Of a DNA stretch of 64,000 bases, positions 15,898-24,731 are shown piece after piece. This DNA is from Microbacterium sp. BH-3-3-3. GTDB taxonomy: Bacteria; Actinomycetota; Actinomycetes; Actinomycetales; Microbacteriaceae. The position numbers were made by a program, and so were the translations under genes. The first letter of the stretch is position 1; every line of letters begins with the position of its first letter. The notes under the pieces were generated by a model. The model had not been told where the DNA came from. It searched no databases and was given only the letters and a program-made list of their open reading frames with translations. Location: assembly GCF_007679045.1 (NCBI RefSeq), contig NZ_VEFS01000001.1, positions 62,001-126,000 on the forward strand. The letters run 5' to 3'.

Positions 15898-18800
15898 TCA
15901 GCCGAGGCAGTTGGGGCCGAGCAGGCCCTTGAGCTCTCCGAAGAGGTCGGCCGTCACGCGCACGGGCATCGGCACTTCGAAGACCTTCGCGGTGCCGCCC
16001 TTGTGAAGCTTGAGCTGCACCTCGGTCGAGCCGGCGTGGCGACGGAGCATCTGCGCGAGCTCGCCGACGAGCGCCTCGTTGGCCCGCTGCTCGGGGACGA
16101 CCAGCGTGAGTCCCCCGGTCTCGTCGAGTCCTTCGAGATCGGGGGCGAAAGCGCTTTGGGCGTGCAGATTCAGCCCGTCGTCGCGACGAGACACGCGCCC
16201 GCGCACGACCATGATCGAGTCGGCGACCAGCGCCGGGGCGAACTCGGCGTAGGTCTTGCCCATGAACATCACGGTCACCTCGCCGTTGAAGTCCTCGACG
16301 GTGACCATGCCGTAGGGATTGCCGCTCTGTTTGGCGACGCGGTGCTGCACGCTCGTGAGCAGACCCGCCACGGTCACCTGATCGCCGTCCTGCACGTCTT
16401 CGGACGCCAGCAGATCGTGGATGGAGGTGGACGCGTGCTTCGCCAACGGCACCTCGAGACCCGCCAGAGGGTGGTCGGAGACGTAGAGGCCGAGCATCTC
16501 GCGCTCGAACGCGAGCTTGTCCTTCTTGGTCCACTCGGGTCGCTCGGGCACCTTGACGACCTGTTGCGGTTCGTCCCACAGCGAGTCGAAGTCGAAACCG
16601 ACCTCGCCGTTCGCCTCGCGCTTCTTGTCGATCACGGCGCCCTCGCAGGCGTCTTCGTGCACCTCGATGAGCGCGCGGCGCGTGGACCCGAGTGAGTCGA
16701 ACGCCCCCGCCTTGATGAGGGACTCCACGGTGCGCTTGTTCGCCGCGTGCGCGGGGACCTTCGCGAGGAAGTCGTGGAACGACGTGTACTTGGCGTCCTG
16801 CCGCGACGCGACGATCCCTTCGACGACGTTGGTGCCCACGTTGCGGACGGCGCCGAGGCCGAAGCGGATGTCTTCGCCGACGGCCGCGAAGTACCGGATC
16901 GACTCGTTGACGTCGGGCGGCAGCACTTTGATGCCCATGCGGCGGCACTCGTTGAGGTACACCGCCATCTTGTCTTTGGAGTCGCCCACGCTGGTGAGCA
17001 GGGCGGCCATGTACTCGGCCGGGTAATGCGCCTTGAGGTAGGCCGTCCAGTACGACACGAGACCGTAGGCCGCGGTGTGCGCCTTGTTGAAGGCGTAGTC
17101 GGCGAACGACTCGAGCACCTTCCACAGCGTCTGCTGTGCGACCTCGCCGAAGCCGCGCTCGGTCATGCCGCCGAAGAAGATCTCTTTCTGCTTGTCGAGC
17201 TCGCTCTTCTTCTTCTTGCCCATCGCGCGGCGCAGCAGGTCGGCCTGGCCGAGGGTGTATCCGGCGACGCGCTGGGCGACGGCCATCACCTGCTCCTGGT
17301 ACACGATCAGGCCGTAGGTGGTGTCGAGGATGTCGGCCAGCGGCTCTTCGAGCTCGGGGTGGATCGGCTCGATCTCCTGCTGCTTGTTCTTTCGCAGCGC
17401 GTAGTTGATGTGCGAGTTCACGCCCATGGGGCCCGGGCGGTACAGCGCGAGCACCGCCGAGATGTCCTCGAAGTTGTCGGGGCGCATCAGGCGCAGGAGC
17501 GAGCGCATCGGCCCCCCGTCGAGCTGGAACACGCCCAGCGTGTCGCCGCGAGCGAGCAGTTCGTACGACGCGGGGTCGTCGAGCTCGAGCTCTTCGAGCA
17601 CGAGGGGGTGGCCGCGGTTGGCTTCGATGTTGTCGAGCGCGTCGTTGATGATCGTGAGGTTGCGCAACCCCAGGAAGTCCATCTTGATCAGGCCGAGCGA
17701 CTCGCAGGCCGGGTAGTCGAACTGCGTGACGATCTGACCGTCTTGCTCGCGGCGCATGATCGGGATGATGTCGATCAGCGGCTCGCTCGACATGATCACA
17801 CCGGCCGCGTGCACGCCCCACTGGCGCTTGAGGTTCTCGAGACCGAGCGCGGTGTCGAACACCGTCTTCGCCTCGGCGTCGGTCTCGATGAGCGTGCGGA
17901 ACTCGCTCGCCTCTTTGTAGCGCGGGTGCTCGGGGTTGAACATGCCGTCGAGCGGCATGTCTTTGCCCATCACCGCGGGCGGCATGGCCTTGGTGAGCTT
18001 GTCGCCCATGCTGAAGGGGAAGCCGAGCACGCGACCGGCGTCTTTCAGCGCCTGCTTGGCCTTGATGGTGCCGTACGTCACGATCTGCGCGACGCGCTCG
18101 TCGCCGTACTTCTCGGTGACGTACTGGATGACCTCGCCACGACGACGGTCGTCGAAGTCGACGTCGAAGTCGGGCATGGAGACGCGGTCGGGGTTGAGGA
18201 AGCGCTCGAAGATGAGACCGTGCTGCAGGGGGTCGAGATCGGTGATCTTCATCGCGTAGGCGACCATCGAGCCGGCGCCCGACCCGCGACCGGGTCCGAC
18301 GCGGATGCCGTTGCGCTTGGCCCAGTTGATGAAGTCGGCGACGACGAGGAAGTAGCCCGGGAACCCCATCTGCAGGATGACGTCGGTCTCGTACTCGGCC
18401 TGCTTGCGCACGGCATCCGGGATGCCGTCGGGGTAGCGGTCGTTCAGGCCGTTCTCGACCTCTTTGATCATCCAGCTGCCCTCGGTCTCGCCCTCGGGGA
18501 CGGGGAAGCGGGGCATGTAGTTGGCCGAGGTGTCGAACTCGACCTCGCAGCGCTCGGCGATCAGCAGGGTGTTGTCGCAGGCCTCGGGATGGTCGCGGAA
18601 GACCTGCCGCATCTCGGCGGGCGACTTGACGTAGTAGCCGTCTCCGTCGAACTTGAAGCGCTTCGGATCGTCGAGGGTCGAACCCGACTGCACGCAGAGC
18701 AGCGCCGCGTGGCTGGTCGCGTCGTGCTGGTGCGTGTAATGGAGGTCGTTCGTGCCGAGGAGCGGGATGTCGAGGTCTTTCGACAGCTTGAGCAGGTCGC

Positions 18801-19410
18801 TCATGACCCGGCGTTCGATCGACAGCCCGTGGTCCATGATCTCGGCGAAGTAGTTGTCTTTGCCGAAGATGTCCTGGAACTCCGCCGCGGCGGCGCGGGC
18901 GGCCTCGTACTGCCCGAGGCGCAGGCGCGTCTGCACCTCGCCCGAGGGGCAGCCGGTCGTCGCGATCAGGCCCTTGCTGTAGGTCTGCAGCAGTTCGCGG
19001 TCCATGCGGGGCTTGAAGTAGTAGCCCTCCATGCTCGCCTTGGACGACAGGCGGAACAGGTTGTGCATGCCCTGCGTCGTCTCGGACAGCAGGGTCATGT
19101 GGGTGTAGGCGCCCGAACCCGACACGTCGTCGCTCTGCTGCTCGGGGGTGCCCCAGCGCACGCGCGTCTTGTCGGAACGGTGGGTGCCGGGGGTGACGTA
19201 GGCCTCGATGCCGATGATCGGCTTGATGCCGGCGTCTTTCGCGGTCTTGTAGAACTCGTACGCCGCGAAGGTGTTGCCGTGGTCGGTCACGGCGATCGCG
19301 GGCATGCCCTGTGTGACGGCCTCTTGGACCATCGGACCGATGCGCGCCGCGCCGTCGAGCATCGAATACTCGCTGTGCACGTGAAGGTGAACGAAGGAGT
19401 CTGCTGCCAC
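15898..19410 (-). CDS. dnaE: DNA polymerase III alpha subunit
   Basis: Replicative polymerase catalytic subunit, 1170 aa. Domains in order: PHP domain (HVHSEYSMLDGAARIG at residue ~9, VTDHGNT at ~42), the palm with catalytic PDFDVDF (about residues 409-415) and a third aspartate downstream, GRGSGAGSMVAYAMKI, thumb and fingers (GVHAAGVIMS, FLGLRNLTII), the tandem HhH region, the OB fold (about 990-1070, QVTVAGLLTSVQHR), and a C-terminal tail. This is DnaE1-type. The GTG start at 19410 is fixed by TAGACT 6 nt upstream. lspA and rluD lie upstream on the same strand, as in M. tuberculosis. Confidence 0.97.
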   Translation of the reverse strand: MAADSFVHLHVHSEYSMLDGAARIGPMVQEAVTQGMPAIAVTDHGNTFAAYEFYKTAKDAGIKPIIGIEAYVTPGTHRSDKTRVRWGTPEQQSDDVSGSGAYTHMTLLSETTQGMHNLFRLSSKASMEGYYFKPRMDRELLQTYSKGLIATTGCPSGEVQTRLRLGQYEAARAAAAEFQDIFGKDNYFAEIMDHGLSIERRVMSDLLKLSKDLDIPLLGTNDLHYTHQHDATSHAALLCVQSGSTLDDPKRFKFDGDGYYVKSPAEMRQVFRDHPEACDNTLLIAERCEVEFDTSANYMPRFPVPEGETEGSWMIKEVENGLNDRYPDGIPDAVRKQAEYETDVILQMGFPGYFLVVADFINWAKRNGIRVGPGRGSGAGSMVAYAMKITDLDPLQHGLIFERFLNPDRVSMPDFDVDFDDRRRGEVIQYVTEKYGDERVAQIVTYGTIKAKQALKDAGRVLGFPFSMGDKLTKAMPPAVMGKDMPLDGMFNPEHPRYKEASEFRTLIETDAEAKTVFDTALGLENLKRQWGVHAAGVIMSSEPLIDIIPIMRREQDGQIVTQFDYPACESLGLIKMDFLGLRNLTIINDALDNIEANRGHPLVLEELELDDPASYELLARGDTLGVFQLDGGPMRSLLRLMRPDNFEDISAVLALYRPGPMGVNSHINYALRKNKQQEIEPIHPELEEPLADILDTTYGLIVYQEQVMAVAQRVAGYTLGQADLLRRAMGKKKKSELDKQKEIFFGGMTERGFGEVAQQTLWKVLESFADYAFNKAHTAAYGLVSYWTAYLKAHYPAEYMAALLTSVGDSKDKMAVYLNECRRMGIKVLPPDVNESIRYFAAVGEDIRFGLGAVRNVGTNVVEGIVASRQDAKYTSFHDFLAKVPAHAANKRTVESLIKAGAFDSLGSTRRALIEVHEDACEGAVIDKKREANGEVGFDFDSLWDEPQQVVKVPERPEWTKKDKLAFEREMLGLYVSDHPLAGLEVPLAKHASTSIHDLLASEDVQDGDQVTVAGLLTSVQHRVAKQSGNPYGMVTVEDFNGEVTVMFMGKTYAEFAPALVADSIMVVRGRVSRRDDGLNLHAQSAFAPDLEGLDETGGLTLVVPEQRANEALVGELAQMLRRHAGSTEVQLKLHKGGTAKVFEVPMPVRVTADLFGELKGLLGPNCLG

Positions 19411-19416
19411 GGATCG

Positions 19417-19422
19417 AGTCTA
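19417..19422 (-). promoter_or_regulatory. -10 hexamer TAGACT, dnaE promoter
   Basis: Minus-strand TAGACT with a 6-nt spacer (CGATCC) to the dnaE GTG, which predicts a leaderless mRNA. Confidence 0.6.
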
Positions 19423-19498
19423 CGTTCGGCCTCCGACATCGGCCCCTCGATGTTCGCGGCGGACTCCCTGCTCGCGGGTGTTCACCGGGCGCGTCGGA

Positions 19499-19534
19499 CG
19501 GCGCCGAGTCAGCGCCGGCGGCGTGTCGGCGCCG
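19499..19534 (-). terminator. Hairpin terminator after rluD
   Basis: Perfect 9-bp stem CGGCGCCGA / TCGGCGCCG around an 18-nt GC-rich loop, 13 nt beyond the rluD stop. Outer flanking bases can extend the stem imperfectly. Confidence 0.55.
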
Positions 19535-19546
19535 GTCGCGCCGGGA

Positions 19547-20470
19547 TCAGACGCCGTCGCCGAGAAGGTCGAGCGCGTGCGCGAGGTCGGCCGGGTAGGG
19601 CGACTCGAACTCGACCCGCTCCCCCGTGCCCGGGTGCGCGAACGCCAGCCGATGCGCGTGCAGCCACTGGCGGGTGAGGCCGAGGCGCGCGGACAGCGTC
19701 GGGTCGGCGCCGTAGAGCGGATCGCCCGCGCACGGATGCCGGTGCGCGGCCATGTGCACGCGGATCTGGTGCGTGCGCCCGGTCTCGAGGTGGATCTCGA
19801 GCAGCGAGGCGCGCGGGAAGGCCTCGAGGGTCTCGTAGTGGGTGATCGAGTCCTTGCCGTCGGGGGTCACGGCGAACTTCCACGAGTGGTGCGGATGCCG
19901 TCCGATCGGCGCGTCGATGGTGCCGGCGAGAGGATCGGGGTGCCCCTGCACCACGGCGTGGTAGATCTTGTCGACCTCGCGCTCTTTGAACGCGCTCTTG
20001 AGGAGCGTGTAGGCGCGCTCGGTCTTGGCCACCACCATGAGACCGCTCGTGCCGGCGTCGAGCCGGTGCACGATGCCGCGACGCTCGGCCGGGCCGCTCG
20101 TGGCGATACGGAATCCGGCGGCGGCGAGGGCGCCGAGCACGGTCGGGCCCTCCCACCCCACGGAGGGGTGAGCGGCGACACCGGCGGGCTTGTCGACCAC
20201 GACGATCTCGTCGTCGTCGTGCACGATGCCCAGGTCGGGCACCTCCACCGGAACGATCTCGGGGTCGCGCTTGGGCTCCCACTCGACGCTCAACCACGCG
20301 CCCGCGTGCAGGCGGTCGCGGCGGCCGGCGATGCGTCCGTCGACGCTCACTCCCCCGGCGTCTGCGACCTCCGCCGCGAACGTGCGCGAGAAGCCGAGCA
20401 TCTTGGCCAGCGCCTGGTCGATGCGCGTTCCCTCGAGCCCGTCGGGGACGGGCAGGCTCCGCGACTCCAT
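19547..20470 (-). CDS. rluD: RluA/RluD-family 23S rRNA pseudouridine synthase
   Basis: RNA pseudouridine synthase of 307 aa. An S4-like N-terminal domain ([20 protein letters not shown], about residues 16-35) precedes the catalytic domain with [18 protein letters not shown] (about residues 131-148), where the aspartate is the catalytic residue. [20 protein letters not shown] and the C-terminal [13 protein letters not shown] segment are also intact. By homology it modifies the helix 69 region of 23S rRNA, but the exact target cannot be assigned from sequence. The ATG at 20470 follows the lspA stop by 1 nt (TGAcATG), so the pair is coupled. Confidence 0.93.
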   Translation of the reverse strand: MESRSLPVPDGLEGTRIDQALAKMLGFSRTFAAEVADAGGVSVDGRIAGRRDRLHAGAWLSVEWEPKRDPEIVPVEVPDLGIVHDDDEIVVVDKPAGVAAHPSVGWEGPTVLGALAAAGFRIATSGPAERRGIVHRLDAGTSGLMVVAKTERAYTLLKSAFKEREVDKIYHAVVQGHPDPLAGTIDAPIGRHPHHSWKFAVTPDGKDSITHYETLEAFPRASLLEIHLETGRTHQIRVHMAAHRHPCAGDPLYGADPTLSARLGLTRQWLHAHRLAFAHPGTGERVEFESPYPADLAHALDLLGDGV

Positions 20471-20471
20471 G

Positions 20472-21056
20472 TCAGCGGGTGCCCGGGTCGTGCGGCGCGG
20501 CGACGTCGTCGGACGCGTCGGCTTCGGCGGCGCGCGAGGCGCGGGTCTCGCGGGTGCCGTCGAGACGCAGGCCGAACAGCACGAGCAGCGCGACCGAGAT
20601 CATCATCGTGACGATGAACATGTCGGCCACGTTGTAGATGGCGGGCATCATCCACGGCGTCGAGATGAAGTCGACGACGTGTCCGACCGGGAAGCCGGGC
20701 TCGCGCACGAGTCGGTCGGTCAGGTTGCCGAGCACGCCGCCCAGCAGGAGGCCGAGCACGACGGCCCACAGGCGCGAGCGCACGCGGCGGATGCCGAGGT
20801 AGATGATCACGCAGGCCACGACGGCCAGCGCGATGGTGAACAACCACGTGACGCTCTCGCCGAGCGAGAACGCCGCTCCGGGGTTGCGGACGAGGTAGAA
20901 CTGCAGGAATTCGCCGATGATCGGCACGACGCGCTCAGCGGGGAGCGAGGCGATCGCGGCGGTCTTCGCCAACTGGTCGGCGGCCAGCACCAGTACCGCG
21001 AGGATCGCGATGATGATGCCGGCCGCCGCCGAACGCAGGGGTGATCGACTGCGCAA
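20472..21056 (-). CDS. lspA: Prolipoprotein signal peptidase (signal peptidase II)
   Basis: Aspartyl peptidase in the membrane that removes signal peptides from lipid-modified prolipoproteins such as the CtaC precursor encoded here. The 194-aa protein has four membrane helices and the family motifs [16 protein letters not shown] and YNVADMF, whose two aspartates form the catalytic pair. A ~30-residue charged C-terminal tail is extra. The only in-frame start ahead of the first helix is a TTG at 21056, 9 nt after the divIVA stop, so initiation is at a weak codon, probably by coupling to divIVA. Confidence 0.93.
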   Translation of the reverse strand: MRSRSPLRSAAAGIIIAILAVLVLAADQLAKTAAIASLPAERVVPIIGEFLQFYLVRNPGAAFSLGESVTWLFTIALAVVACVIIYLGIRRVRSRLWAVVLGLLLGGVLGNLTDRLVREPGFPVGHVVDFISTPWMMPAIYNVADMFIVTMMISVALLVLFGLRLDGTRETRASRAAEADASDDVAAPHDPGTR

Positions 21057-21065
21057 AGAGTCGGC

Positions 21066-21698
21066 CTACAGACCGATCGCCGACACCGGCGTCGAGCCCG
21101 AGGAAGACGCGTTGGTGTCGAGGTCGCGGAGCTGGCCCTCGATGTACGAACGCAGCTGCGAGCGGTAGTCGCGCTCGAAGTTGCGCAGCTCGGTGATGCG
21201 GGCCTCGAGGGTCACGCGCTCCTTCTCGAGACGCGAACGCTCTTCGCGGCCCTTCTGCTCGGCCTCGGCCACGATCGACGCGGCCTGCGCCTGCGCCTCG
21301 CCGATGAGCTGGTCGCGCTGGGCCTTGCCCTCGGCGACGTGCTCGTCGTGCAGACGCTGCGCGAGCTCGATGATGCCGGCGCTCTGCGCGGCGGGCTCGA
21401 CGTCGGACGACGCGGGAGCCGAGACCGGGGCGGCGACGGGGGCCGGAGCGGCCTCTTCGACCTTGGGCTCCTCGGCCTTGGGCGCCTCGGCGACGGGGGC
21501 CTCGGTGGTGGCGGGGGCGGCCTCGCCCGACTCGTACGCCGCGAGCTTGGTCTTCAGCTCATCGTTCTCGGCGATGGTCTTGCGCCACTCCACGACGATC
21601 TCGTCGAGGAAGTCATCGACCTCATCGGGGTCGAAGCCCTCCTTGAAGCGAACGTGCTGGAACTGCTTGGTGACGACGTCATCGGGGGTCAGTGCCAT
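21066..21698 (-). CDS. divIVA: Polar growth and septum-site protein DivIVA/Wag31
   Basis: Coiled-coil scaffold that marks curved membranes at poles and septa and recruits cell-wall synthesis in actinobacteria (210 aa). The DivIVA N-terminal domain is intact (MALTPDDVVTKQFQHVRF and GFDPDEVDDFLDEIV), followed by a Pro/Ala/Glu-rich linker (about residues 65-110) and a long C-terminal coiled coil (AQRLHDEHVAEGKAQRDQL onward). The ATG at 21698 has AGAGGAAA upstream. An upstream extension of the frame is not family-like. Wag31 is a known kinase target in mycobacteria. Which threonine would be used here I cannot tell. Confidence 0.95.
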   Translation of the reverse strand: MALTPDDVVTKQFQHVRFKEGFDPDEVDDFLDEIVVEWRKTIAENDELKTKLAAYESGEAAPATTEAPVAEAPKAEEPKVEEAAPAPVAAPVSAPASSDVEPAAQSAGIIELAQRLHDEHVAEGKAQRDQLIGEAQAQAASIVAEAEQKGREERSRLEKERVTLEARITELRNFERDYRSQLRSYIEGQLRDLDTNASSSGSTPVSAIGL

Positions 21699-21730
21699 GG
21701 TGTTTCCTCTTTCGAGAGCTCTGAATCGGA

Positions 21731-21736
21731 ACTGTA
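21731..21736 (-). promoter_or_regulatory. -10-like TACAGT upstream of divIVA
   Basis: Minus-strand TACAGT about 32 nt before the divIVA ATG, just past the hairpin that follows yggT. It would give divIVA its own leadered transcript. Confidence 0.4.
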
Positions 21737-21778
21737 TGGGGGTGTCGCACCGGGGCGTACCGCTTCGGAACAGCATAG

Positions 21779-21824
21779 CCGCCGCCCTCCATCGGTGTCG
21801 AAGGGCACGGACGAAGGGCGGCGG
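21779..21824 (-). terminator. Hairpin between yggT and divIVA
   Basis: Perfect 10-bp arms (CCGCCGCCCT at 21779-21788, AGGGCGGCGG at 21815-21824) after the yggT stop. It separates sepF-yggT from divIVA transcription. Confidence 0.65.
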
Positions 21825-21832
21825 TGAGGGCG

Positions 21833-22135
21833 TTACGCGGCCGCGAGGGACCGCGTGACGCCCAGCAGCAGGAAGCAGACGAACATGACGATCGCGAAAC
21901 CGAAGTCGATCGCGATCCCCCCGATGCGCAGGGGTGGGACGACGCGACGGATCAGCTTGATGGGCGGATCGGTCACGGTGTAGACGATCTCGGCGATCAC
22001 GAGGGTGGCGCCACGGGGACGCCACTCACGGTTGAACATCGGGATGTACTCGAGCACCAGGCGCGCGAGCAGGAACACGATGTAGACGAACAGGATCGCA
22101 CTGAGGATGGAGCCGATGAGGCTCAGGACGGCCAC
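21833..22135 (-). CDS. yggT: YggT-family membrane protein
   Basis: Small integral membrane protein (100 aa) of the YggT family, always near sepF and divIVA in Gram-positives. There are two hydrophobic segments (residues ~4-28 and ~74-98) with a conserved loop between (YTVTDPPIKLIRRVVPPL). Family role is not firmly established, and it is linked to division or osmotic stress. The GTG at 22135 follows the sepF stop by 2 nt. Confidence 0.9.
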   Translation of the reverse strand: MAVLSLIGSILSAILFVYIVFLLARLVLEYIPMFNREWRPRGATLVIAEIVYTVTDPPIKLIRRVVPPLRIGGIAIDFGFAIVMFVCFLLLGVTRSLAAA

Positions 22136-22137
22136 TG

Positions 22138-22608
22138 TTACTGGGACGCGAAGGGCGCACCCTCGGGGTCGGCCTGCGCGATCGCACCGTCGCCGGACAC
22201 GGCGATGTTCTCGGGAGAGAGCAGGAACACCTTGCTCGTCACCCGCTCGATGCGGCCGTACAGTCCGAGCGAGAGTCCGCTCGCGAAGTCGATCAAGCGA
22301 CGCGCGTCGGCGTCGCTCATCTGCGACAGGTTGATGATGACCGGGATTCCCTCGCGGAAGTTCTCGGCGATCAGCTGCGCGTCGCGGTACTGCTTGGGGT
22401 GCACCGTGAGGATTTCGCTCACGGGTCCGACCGAGGGCTGGCGCACCACGGTGGGACGGTGCAGGGGGGTCACCGGCGCGGCCTTTTCGACCGGAGCTGC
22501 GGGCGCTGCCTGCTTGCGCGCGATGGGCTGCGGCGCGGTCTCCTCATAGGTCTCTTCCTCGTCGGCGAGGCCCAGGTACACCATGGTCTTCTTCAGGGGG
22601 TTCGACAT
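22138..22608 (-). CDS. sepF: Cell division protein SepF
   Basis: FtsZ-binding membrane anchor of the Z-ring in actinobacteria, which lack FtsA and ZipA (156 aa). The N-terminal amphipathic segment ([19 protein letters not shown]) is followed by a variable linker and the conserved core from about residue 62: [52 protein letters not shown] and VFLLSPENI. The ATG at 22608 has GGAGG 8 nt upstream. Confidence 0.95.
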   Translation of the reverse strand: MSNPLKKTMVYLGLADEEETYEETAPQPIARKQAAPAAPVEKAAPVTPLHRPTVVRQPSVGPVSEILTVHPKQYRDAQLIAENFREGIPVIINLSQMSDADARRLIDFASGLSLGLYGRIERVTSKVFLLSPENIAVSGDGAIAQADPEGAPFASQ

Positions 22609-22637
22609 CGCATCCTCCGTTCGCTCGTCTGGTTCGA

Positions 22638-22643
22638 GGCTAC
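22638..22643 (-). promoter_or_regulatory. -10 hexamer TAGCCT upstream of sepF
   Basis: Minus-strand TAGCCT about 30 nt before the sepF ATG, overlapping the 3' end of yggS. This suggests an internal promoter for sepF-yggT. Confidence 0.4.
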
Positions 22644-23326
22644 TGGCGCGCGGGTCTCGGGCCCGTGATTGCGGAGCCGATCCGCAGGTGTGTCGCGCCC
22701 ATCTCGATCGCTTCGGGGAAGTCGCCGGTCATGCCGGCCGAGATCCACGTCGCGTCGCCCACGACCGCGCGTGTCGCGTCGGCGCAGCGACGGAGGCGCT
22801 CGAACGCCCGCGCGGGTTCTTCGTCGAGGGGGGCGACGGCCATCACGCCCCGCAGTCGCAGGCTCGACAGGCCCGCCACGTGCGTCGCGAGCGCAGAGAC
22901 ACCGTCGGGGTCGACCCCGCCGCGGCCCGGGTCGTCGGTCAGGTTGACCTGCACGAGCACGTCGAGGGGCGCGGCATCCGGATCCGCTGCGTGCAACGCG
23001 TCGGCGATGCGCGCGCGGTCGACCGAGTGCACGGCATCCGCCGACGCCCGCACCGCACGCGCTTTGTTCGTCTGCGCCTGGCCGATGAAGTGCCAGGTGA
23101 GATCCCGGATGCCGTCGAGCTCGGCGCGCTTGGCGGTGAGCTCCTGCTGCCGGTTCTCGCCGACGTGCCGCACGCCCAGCTCGTACAGGTCGGTAACCAG
23201 CGCGGCGGGGTGGAACTTCGTCACGACGATGCGGGTGATCTCGTCGAGGTCGCGTCCGGCCGCGCGGGCGGCGTCGCGGATGCGCTCGTCGACGGCGGCG
23301 AGGCGGTCGGCCAGGGCGTTGTCCAT
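22640..23326 (-). CDS. yggS: PLP homeostasis protein, YggS/PROSC family
   Basis: Single-domain PLP-binding protein (228 aa) thought to buffer pyridoxal phosphate, with no known enzymatic reaction. It shows the PLP-lysine segment [12 protein letters not shown] (about residue 36), [40 protein letters not shown], and the phosphate-binding end [20 protein letters not shown] (the canonical MSxD reads MTGD here). The ATG at 23326 has GAAGGAG upstream. In many actinobacteria yfiH lies between ftsZ and this gene, but here there is only a terminator. Confidence 0.93.
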   Translation of the reverse strand: MDNALADRLAAVDERIRDAARAAGRDLDEITRIVVTKFHPAALVTDLYELGVRHVGENRQQELTAKRAELDGIRDLTWHFIGQAQTNKARAVRASADAVHSVDRARIADALHAADPDAAPLDVLVQVNLTDDPGRGGVDPDGVSALATHVAGLSSLRLRGVMAVAPLDEEPARAFERLRRCADATRAVVGDATWISAGMTGDFPEAIEMGATHLRIGSAITGPRPARQ

Positions 23327-23340
23327 GAGGCTCCTTCGAC

Positions 23341-23379
23341 GACGAGAGCGGGCCCGGTGAGACCGGACCCGCTCTCGTC
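23341..23379 (-). terminator. Hairpin terminator after ftsZ
   Basis: 18-bp stem with one mismatch (23341-23358 with 23362-23379) and a 3-nt loop, beginning 14 nt after the ftsZ stop. It is one of the strongest hairpins in the window and separates ftsZ from yggS. Confidence 0.88.
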
Positions 23380-23392
23380 GAGGCGGTCGTGC

Positions 23393-24580
23393 TTACTTGA
23401 GGAAGTCCGGAACGTCGAGGTCGTCGTCGGCGTAGCCGGCGTCGTACGAGGTCTCGGGCACGCGGGCGGTGACCGGCGCGGGCTCGGGGCGACGCTCGGG
23501 CGCACGCTCGGTCGAGCCCTTCTGCTCCTCGGCCGCGTCGAGGTCGCGCGCGACCTCTTCGGCGGGGATGACGGGGACGACCGGGGCGGATGCCGGGCGC
23601 TGGGCGCCGACCGCGTCGATGCGCAGCGAGGGCTCGCCGCCGTCGAAGCCGGCCGCGATCACGGTCACGCGCACCTCGTCGCCGAGGGTGTCGTCGATGA
23701 CCGTACCGAAGATGATGTTGGCCTCGGGGTGAGCCGCTTCCTTCACCAGCTGGGCGGCGTCGTTGATCTCGAAGATGCCGAGGTTCGAGCCACCCTGGAT
23801 CGACAGCAGCACGCCGTGCGCACCCTCGATCGAGGCCTCGAGCAGCGGCGACTCGACGGCGAGCTCGGCGGCCTTGATGGCGCGATCCGCCCCGCGGGAC
23901 GAACCGATGCCCATGAGGGCGGAGCCGGCACCCTGCATGACCGACTTGACGTCGGCGAAGTCGAGGTTGATGAGACCGGGGGTCGTGATGAGGTCGGTGA
24001 TGCCCTGGACACCGGCGAGCAGCACCTGGTCGGCCGTGGCGAACGCCTCGATCATCGAGATGCCGCGGTCGCTGATCTCGAGCAGGCGGTCGTTCGGGAC
24101 GACGATGAGGGTGTCGACCTCTTCTTTCAGCCGGCCCACACCTGCCTCCGCCTGGCTCTGACGACGACGACCCTCGAACGAGAAGGGCTTGGTGACGACA
24201 CCGATGGTCAGGGCGCCGATCGACTTGGCGATCTTGGCGACGACGGGAGCACCGCCGGTGCCCGTTCCGCCACCCTCACCCGCGGTGACGAAGACCATGT
24301 CGGCGCCGCGCAGGGCCTCTTCGATCTCTTCCGCGTGGTCCTCGGCGGCGCGTCGGCCGACCTCGGGGTCGGCGCCGGCACCCAGGCCGCGCGTCAGTTC
24401 ACGACCGACGTCGAGCTTGACGTCGGCGTCGCTCATGAGCAGCGCCTGTGCGTCGGTGTTGATCGCGATGAACTCCACGCCGCGCAGGCCGAGCTCGATC
24501 ATGCGATTGACGGCGTTGACGCCGCCCCCGCCCACACCGACGACCTTGATCACGGCGAGGTAGTTCTGGTTGTGGCTCAT
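23393..24580 (-). CDS. ftsZ: Cell division GTPase FtsZ
   Basis: Tubulin homologue that forms the Z-ring (395 aa). The N-terminal nucleotide site [16 protein letters not shown] (about residues 12-27), the tubulin signature [10 protein letters not shown] (about residues 104-113), and the T7 loop [11 protein letters not shown] are present. The GTPase and C-terminal domains end near residue 315. A variable Pro/Glu linker leads to the conserved tail [10 protein letters not shown], which binds SepF and FtsW. It has its own promoter in the AT-rich gap after ftsQ and a strong terminator. Confidence 0.98.
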   Translation of the reverse strand: MSHNQNYLAVIKVVGVGGGGVNAVNRMIELGLRGVEFIAINTDAQALLMSDADVKLDVGRELTRGLGAGADPEVGRRAAEDHAEEIEEALRGADMVFVTAGEGGGTGTGGAPVVAKIAKSIGALTIGVVTKPFSFEGRRRQSQAEAGVGRLKEEVDTLIVVPNDRLLEISDRGISMIEAFATADQVLLAGVQGITDLITTPGLINLDFADVKSVMQGAGSALMGIGSSRGADRAIKAAELAVESPLLEASIEGAHGVLLSIQGGSNLGIFEINDAAQLVKEAAHPEANIIFGTVIDDTLGDEVRVTVIAAGFDGGEPSLRIDAVGAQRPASAPVVPVIPAEEVARDLDAAEEQKGSTERAPERRPEPAPVTARVPETSYDAGYADDDLDVPDFLK

Positions 24581-24609
24581 GCCGGCCTCCGTTTGTCCCC
24601 GAACCCGAA

Positions 24610-24615
24610 ACTCTA
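24610..24615 (-). promoter_or_regulatory. ftsZ promoter -10 TAGAGT
   Basis: Minus-strand TAGAGT 29 nt before the ftsZ ATG. An AT-rich TTCTTT lies 18 nt upstream as a possible -35. The region carries two small inverted repeats (24617-24632 and 24637-24657) that could be regulator sites. FtsR-type MerR proteins act at ftsZ promoters in Corynebacterium, and a homologue is encoded at 57016-57702. Confidence 0.5.
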
Positions 24616-24731
24616 AACCTCATGTTGAGGGTTAAAGAATTGCCCGGTATGCAATTCCTTAAGTTGAAGGTAGGTCGCCGCGCGCACGCCACGGGACCGA
24701 CACGCGGAGTGTCGGAGGATCGCTTCGGATA

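Noticed and set aside
16747..19677. Very long open frame on the plus strand opposite dnaE (976 codons)
   Set aside because: Shadow of the high-GC codon pattern of dnaE. The translation is an Arg/His/Val/Asp-biased string without domains, and dnaE itself is unmistakable.
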